NCBI GenBank assembly: GCA_021158895.1
Contig: JAGGSW010000043.1
Coordinates: 1-8,257 of the forward strand
Source of the DNA: Candidatus Odinarchaeota archaeon
Lineage (GTDB): Archaea > Asgardarchaeota > Baldrarchaeia > Baldrarchaeales > DXJG01
Length of the DNA stretch: 8,257 nt
Direction: 5' to 3'
The translations under genes were made by a program, and so were the position numbers. This document shows positions 5,396 to 8,257 of the stretch, piece after piece (position 1 is the first letter of the stretch; the number at the start of each line of letters is the position of its first letter). The notes under the pieces were generated by a model. That model was not told the DNA's origin, ran no database searches, and saw only the letters and a program-made list of their open reading frames with translations.

Positions 5396-6073
5396 ATGAG
5401 AAGCGAAACCATTAGGAATAAGGTTTTCCCCTTTTTGACTTGGCTTATAATTGTAATGAGTATAGGCGCCTACACGACTGCAAAAACTTTAGAAGGATTT
5501 TTCGGTTTTAAAGCTGCCAGTGTTGCAGAGGCAATCCTTCTTACACCAGTTGGTTTAATCGGTGTTACAGTTCTTTACTTCTTGTTTTTCGTGGTAGCGT
5601 ATCTCACGGCGAAAATTAAGGTTATAAATGTGGTGACATCTACGCTTTTTGCATTGTTCACTGGGATTGGCCTTTTTGGGTCCATTTTTTACATAGCCGA
5701 CTTAGTGAATGCGAAAATTATTCCTGAGGCGTTGATTTTAACTTCGGGAGTATTTGTTATAGCTGTGATATATCAATTTGTTACTAAGAAGGATTTGTCG
5801 CATTGGAGTTGGTGGCTTTTCTTCTTTCTACTTGTTGCGATCGGATTAACTATTGCTGAAATCTTTGTTCAAGCAAGCTGGTTTAGAATAGCAGTAGACC
5901 TAGGTGTTATACTTCTCTTCGTATTTTTAGTTATGTACGACACTTACCAAATAAGAACACGTCTTCAAGACAACGAATGGGTACTTGGCGCTTTACATTT
6001 CTTCCTAGACTTCGCAAACATCCTCATAAGAATAATTGCTATCCTAATCGAGCTTTATGCTCAAAGTAGATAA
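5396..6073 (+). CDS. Bax inhibitor-1 (TMBIM/YccA/UPF0005) family membrane protein
   Basis: This 225-residue protein is almost entirely hydrophobic, with seven likely helices (about residues 10-29, 46-71, 77-101, 109-129, 138-158, 162-181 and 197-220). Family landmarks are LFALFTGIGLFG (84-95), FVTKKDLSHWSWWLF (128-142), YDTYQI (181-186) and FLDFANILIRI (203-213). D182 and D205 lie at the spacing of the conserved aspartate pair that forms the pH-sensing gate in the bacterial homolog YetJ. By analogy it is a membrane calcium-leak or proton-sensitive channel; this is inferred, and the physiological role in archaea is unclear. Size is normal for the family. It appears to be a single-gene unit with its own promoter region, rich in palindromes. 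After the stop there is a small GCTCT/AGAGC hairpin (6084-6096) without a T run. Confidence 0.85.
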   Translation: MRSETIRNKVFPFLTWLIIVMSIGAYTTAKTLEGFFGFKAASVAEAILLTPVGLIGVTVLYFLFFVVAYLTAKIKVINVVTSTLFALFTGIGLFGSIFYIADLVNAKIIPEALILTSGVFVIAVIYQFVTKKDLSHWSWWLFFFLLVAIGLTIAEIFVQASWFRIAVDLGVILLFVFLVMYDTYQIRTRLQDNEWVLGALHFFLDFANILIRIIAILIELYAQSR

Positions 6074-6128
6074 AACAAAACACGCTCTGAGAGAGCATTA
6101 CTATTTGAATGTGCAAGGGTTTTAACAA

Positions 6129-6153
6129 GTATTTAACATTATTGTTTTTTATA
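6129..6153 (+). promoter_or_regulatory. Candidate promoter for the cysteine synthase gene
   Basis: Two TATA-like boxes are seen: TATTTAA (6130-6136) and TTTTATA (6147-6153). The first would start the transcript near 6159 and include the GGAGGT site at 6169-6174. The second would start near 6176 and give an almost leaderless message. The first fits the ribosome binding site better. Confidence 0.3.
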
Positions 6154-6185
6154 CGATTAATTTATAATGGAGGTTAAGGGTTCAG

Positions 6186-7130
6186 ATGAGGATTTTCAGT
6201 AATATGCTTGAAATGATTGGTAATACGCCGCTATTGAAGCTAACTAGGGTCACTAAAGGATTACCGTTCGAAGTGTGGGCTAAGGCTGAGTTTCTGAATC
6301 CCAGTGGTAGTGTTAAGGATCGTATAGCACTTTACATGATTCGTGCCGCCGAGAAGAGTGGAAAGCTTAAACTTGGGATGACTCTTGTTGTTCCAACTAC
6401 TGGTAATACTGGAATTGCTTTTGCTGCTGTTGGATCTTATCTTGGCTATAAGGTGATGATCGTAATACCGGAAGAAATGAGTGAGGAAAGGATGCTTATA
6501 TTAAAAGCCTACGGGGCAGAACTAGTACATACTCCCGGCGGTGAAAGCGATGTTTTCCACTCCCTAGAGTACTCTAAGAAGCTAGCTGAAGAACATCCTG
6601 ATAAATATTATTTCTTTGATCAGTGGAGTGATGAGGAAAACGTGAAGGCACACTATGAAACAACTGGGCGAGAAATCTTAGAGCAGACCAAGGGTAGAAT
6701 TGACGCTTTTGTTGCAGGAGTAGGTACCGGTGGAACTCTGATTGGAATTGCTAAAAGACTGAAGGAATATAATCCAAATATTTATGTTGCAGGTATGGAG
6801 CCTGCTGAATGTCCTACGATTTCCCTTGGTAAATGGGGTAGACATGAAATTGAAGGCATAGGTGACGGGTTTGTACCAGAGATAATTAAGCGTTACAGAC
6901 ATCTTGTTGATGAATGGATGTTAATTAGTAGTGATGAAGCTATTCAAATGGCCAGACGATTAGCGAAAGAAGAAGGCCTTTTCCTAGGAATATCTTCTGG
7001 AGCCAACGTTTTAGCAGCAATCAAACTTGGACAAAAATTAGGACTTAGTGACGGGCAAAGAGTTATAACGATTCTTCCAGATTATGGTGCAAGATACCTA
7101 AGCACGAGACTTGTAAGAGAAAACAAATAA
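6186..7130 (+). CDS. cysK: Cysteine synthase family PLP enzyme (O-acetylserine sulfhydrylase type)
   Basis: This 314-residue fold-type II PLP enzyme makes cysteine from an activated serine and sulfide in the cytoplasm. It begins MLEMIGNTPLLKL (7-19). It has the PLP lysine in NPSGSVKDR (K44), the substrate-binding loop PTTGNTGIA (70-78), the phosphate-binding GVGTGGT (178-184), EGIGDGFVPE (223-232), the GISSGAN serine region (268-274) and PDYGARYLST (298-307). The last motif fits cysteine synthase rather than cystathionine beta-synthase. There is no CBS domain or N-terminal extension. The loop is usually TSGNTG; here the serine is threonine (T72), which may affect substrate preference. Whether it uses O-acetylserine or O-phosphoserine cannot be told. 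GGAGGT (6169-6174) lies 11 bases before the ATG, a somewhat long spacing, but the conserved N-terminus supports this start. A TauE/SafE gene is convergent downstream. Confidence 0.93.
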   Translation: MRIFSNMLEMIGNTPLLKLTRVTKGLPFEVWAKAEFLNPSGSVKDRIALYMIRAAEKSGKLKLGMTLVVPTTGNTGIAFAAVGSYLGYKVMIVIPEEMSEERMLILKAYGAELVHTPGGESDVFHSLEYSKKLAEEHPDKYYFFDQWSDEENVKAHYETTGREILEQTKGRIDAFVAGVGTGGTLIGIAKRLKEYNPNIYVAGMEPAECPTISLGKWGRHEIEGIGDGFVPEIIKRYRHLVDEWMLISSDEAIQMARRLAKEEGLFLGISSGANVLAAIKLGQKLGLSDGQRVITILPDYGARYLSTRLVRENK

Positions 7131-7144
7131 GAGACATAACCGAT

Positions 7145-7171
7145 ATGCAAGTTTAACTTGCATGTTTATTT
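7145..7171. terminator. Hairpin terminator between convergent cysteine synthase and TauE genes
   Basis: ATGCAAGTT-T-AACTTGCAT (7145-7163) is a perfect 9-bp inverted repeat around one base, followed by GTTTATTT on the plus strand. It begins 14 bases after the cysteine synthase stop and lies 32 bases beyond the TauE stop. On the minus strand it is preceded by a T-rich stretch rather than followed by one, so it most likely serves the plus-strand gene, possibly both. Confidence 0.6.
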
Positions 7172-7195
7172 GGACATTTAAAATAACGTATAGAG

Positions 7196-8050
7196 TTAAG
7201 GCGATGTTAAGAGATAAATTGTATTATACGCCATGTTTGCTGCAACCAAAATTAATACTGTTCCAACTATTTTTCTTAGATATCTCGGAGACACCTTTAT
7301 GTTTAGTCTCGGCCCCATTTGTGCGCCTAGGATTGCTCCAAGAGCAGCTACTAAAACTATTTCAAGATGTACATGACCTAAATAGAGATGCGTTATTCCG
7401 CCACTTATGCTTGTAAGTAAGATCATGAAGGTAGATGTTGCAGTTGCGATGTGTACTGGTATCCCTAGCACAATTGCGAGTAAGGGTACTTTTAGTGTTC
7501 CTCCACCTATTCCAAGAAGCCCTGAAATAAAGCCAGCGAGAAATCCGCTCATTAACATAAGAGGTACATTAACGAAATATGACCATTCCTTGCCTTGTGT
7601 GTCAGTGAATTTTCTTTCCCATCCTATGTTTAGAAATTTTAAACTTGATCTCTTAAAAGCGACGTTGGAAGATTTTTTTGTGTCCTTTCTTCTAATTAAT
7701 TTGAAGCCTGAGAAGAAGAGAAACGAAAAGAAGATACTTTTTAAGACTACCTCAGGAAGCAGTTCTGTGGTGGCAGCACCAACTATTGCGCCAGGTATTG
7801 TGGTAATTTCCATTAATAGTCCGGTTTTATAATCTATTCTTTTCTCTTTTGCGTAATAAATACTGCCGGATAGGGATGTGAATATAATTGTGCACATAGA
7901 TGTTCCAATGGCGTCTTCAATTGGCAATCCCATGAAAAGATTGAACATTGGGACAAAAATTACGCCTCCGCCAATGCCAACTAAACTTGCTAGTATTCCA
8001 GCACCCAGAGACATTAGGAACAATAGTATCATTTTTAAGATGCTGTACAT
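7196..8050 (-). CDS. TauE/SafE family sulfite/anion exporter (DUF81)
   Basis: This 284-residue polytopic membrane protein shows the two-repeat TauE/SafE design. GILASLVGIGGGVIFVPMF (18-36) opens the first half and GFISGLLGIGGGTLKVPLL (173-191) opens the second. ALGAILGAQMGPRL (236-249) is the usual motif near the C-terminus. A basic hydrophilic loop (about 119-160) joins the halves. Family members export sulfite, sulfoacetate, taurine-derived or other anions across the cytoplasmic membrane; the substrate is not readable here. Its position opposite a cysteine synthase gene suggests sulfur metabolism (inference). The start is well supported: AGGTGAT lies 5 bases before the ATG and a strong TATA box lies 40 bases upstream, giving a short leader. 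Size and motifs are complete. Confidence 0.92.
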   Translation of the reverse strand: MYSILKMILLFLMSLGAGILASLVGIGGGVIFVPMFNLFMGLPIEDAIGTSMCTIIFTSLSGSIYYAKEKRIDYKTGLLMEITTIPGAIVGAATTELLPEVVLKSIFFSFLFFSGFKLIRRKDTKKSSNVAFKRSSLKFLNIGWERKFTDTQGKEWSYFVNVPLMLMSGFLAGFISGLLGIGGGTLKVPLLAIVLGIPVHIATATSTFMILLTSISGGITHLYLGHVHLEIVLVAALGAILGAQMGPRLNIKVSPRYLRKIVGTVLILVAANMAYNTIYLLTSP

Positions 8051-8055
8051 GATGT

Positions 8056-8062
8056 ATCACCT
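8056..8062 (-). promoter_or_regulatory. Ribosome binding site AGGTGAT of the TauE/SafE gene
   Basis: On the minus strand this reads AGGTGAT, a full match to the anti-Shine-Dalgarno end of archaeal 16S rRNA, 5 bases before the ATG. It fixes the start and is the best ribosome binding site in the window. Confidence 0.7.
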
Positions 8063-8090
8063 AGTATGGCAAATGGAAACATTAAACTGC

Positions 8091-8097
8091 TTATATA
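8091..8097 (-). promoter_or_regulatory. TATA box of the TauE/SafE gene
   Basis: The minus strand reads TATATAA, preceded by the purine/A-rich GTAAAGCAACA. Initiation about 26 bases downstream falls near 8068, giving a leader of about 18 bases that holds the AGGTGAT site. A small palindrome AAGCT-A-AGCTT (8114-8124) lies just upstream of the box and could be an operator. Confidence 0.6.
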
Positions 8098-8203
8098 TGT
8101 TGCTTTACGTTGTAAGCTAAGCTTTTAACACTTAGTATTTAATATTTATTTCTCTTATATCAGAAATTAGCAATTATCGACGTAAAATTTAATTTTGCCT
8201 AAA

Positions 8204-8217
8204 AACAAATTTTATAG
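8204..8217 (+). promoter_or_regulatory. Possible rightward promoter at the window edge
   Basis: AACAAA (8204-8209) followed by TTTTATAG (8210-8217) resembles a BRE plus TATA box and would start a transcript near 8240. No start codon with a ribosome binding site follows before the window ends, so any gene lies outside. Confidence 0.25.
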
Positions 8218-8257
8218 TACTTTTCAGTTAGATTAAATAATTAGTTTTTGGCTTTAC

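Noticed and set aside
6084..6096. GCTCT-GAG-AGAGC hairpin after the Bax inhibitor-1 gene as a terminator
   Set aside because: Five-base stem with a 3-base loop and no T run after it. Too weak to call.
7162..8120. Three plus-strand open frames (7162-7416, 7407-7832, 7878-8120)
   Set aside because: All are antisense to the TauE/SafE gene, which has complete repeat motifs, promoter and ribosome binding site.

Overview
The window looks archaeal. Several genes are preceded by TATA-type promoter boxes with purine-rich upstream elements rather than bacterial -35/-10 pairs. The clearest is the box at 8091-8097 (minus strand). Ribosome binding sites are of the GGTGAT/GGAGGTG type. The DNA is AT-rich by eye (not computed), which fits a thermophilic or anaerobic archaeon of the Thermoproteota (TACK) or a neighbouring group. 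The lineage cannot be fixed from sequence alone. No rRNA, tRNA, CRISPR array, transposase or phage gene was seen.

Layout, left to right. (1) 1-682: two small, translationally coupled genes of unrecognised family (98 and 100 residues) that are visibly paralogous to each other, ending in a T-rich tract. (2) 869-3079: a probable two-gene operon of an EamA/DMT-type transporter and a DUF917 (S-methyl-thiohydantoin desulfurase-like) protein, closed by a hairpin. (3) 3071-4621, minus strand: a 516-residue MFS transporter with a long hydrophilic C-terminal tail, convergent with the operon. (4) 4622-5386: 765 bases without a long ORF. This stretch holds a possible 36-codon leader ORF and promoter for the MFS gene, a possible decayed winged-helix regulator gene, and a cluster of palindromes ahead of the next gene. 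(5) 5396-6073: a seven-helix Bax inhibitor-1 (TMBIM/YccA) family protein. (6) 6186-7130: a cysteine synthase-type PLP enzyme. (7) 7196-8050, minus strand: a TauE/SafE anion exporter, convergent with the cysteine synthase and separated from it by a perfect 9-bp-stem hairpin. (8) 8051-8257: the TauE promoter and a possible outward-facing promoter at the right edge.

How the genes may work together. The EamA transporter and DUF917 enzyme are probably co-transcribed, so the transporter may move the enzyme's substrate or product. Cysteine synthase and TauE/SafE could form a local sulfur module (sulfide assimilation and sulfur-anion export), although they are convergent and not an operon. The rest looks like ordinary chromosomal housekeeping and transport. 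The least explained material is the pair of small paralogous genes at the left and the 4622-5386 gap.
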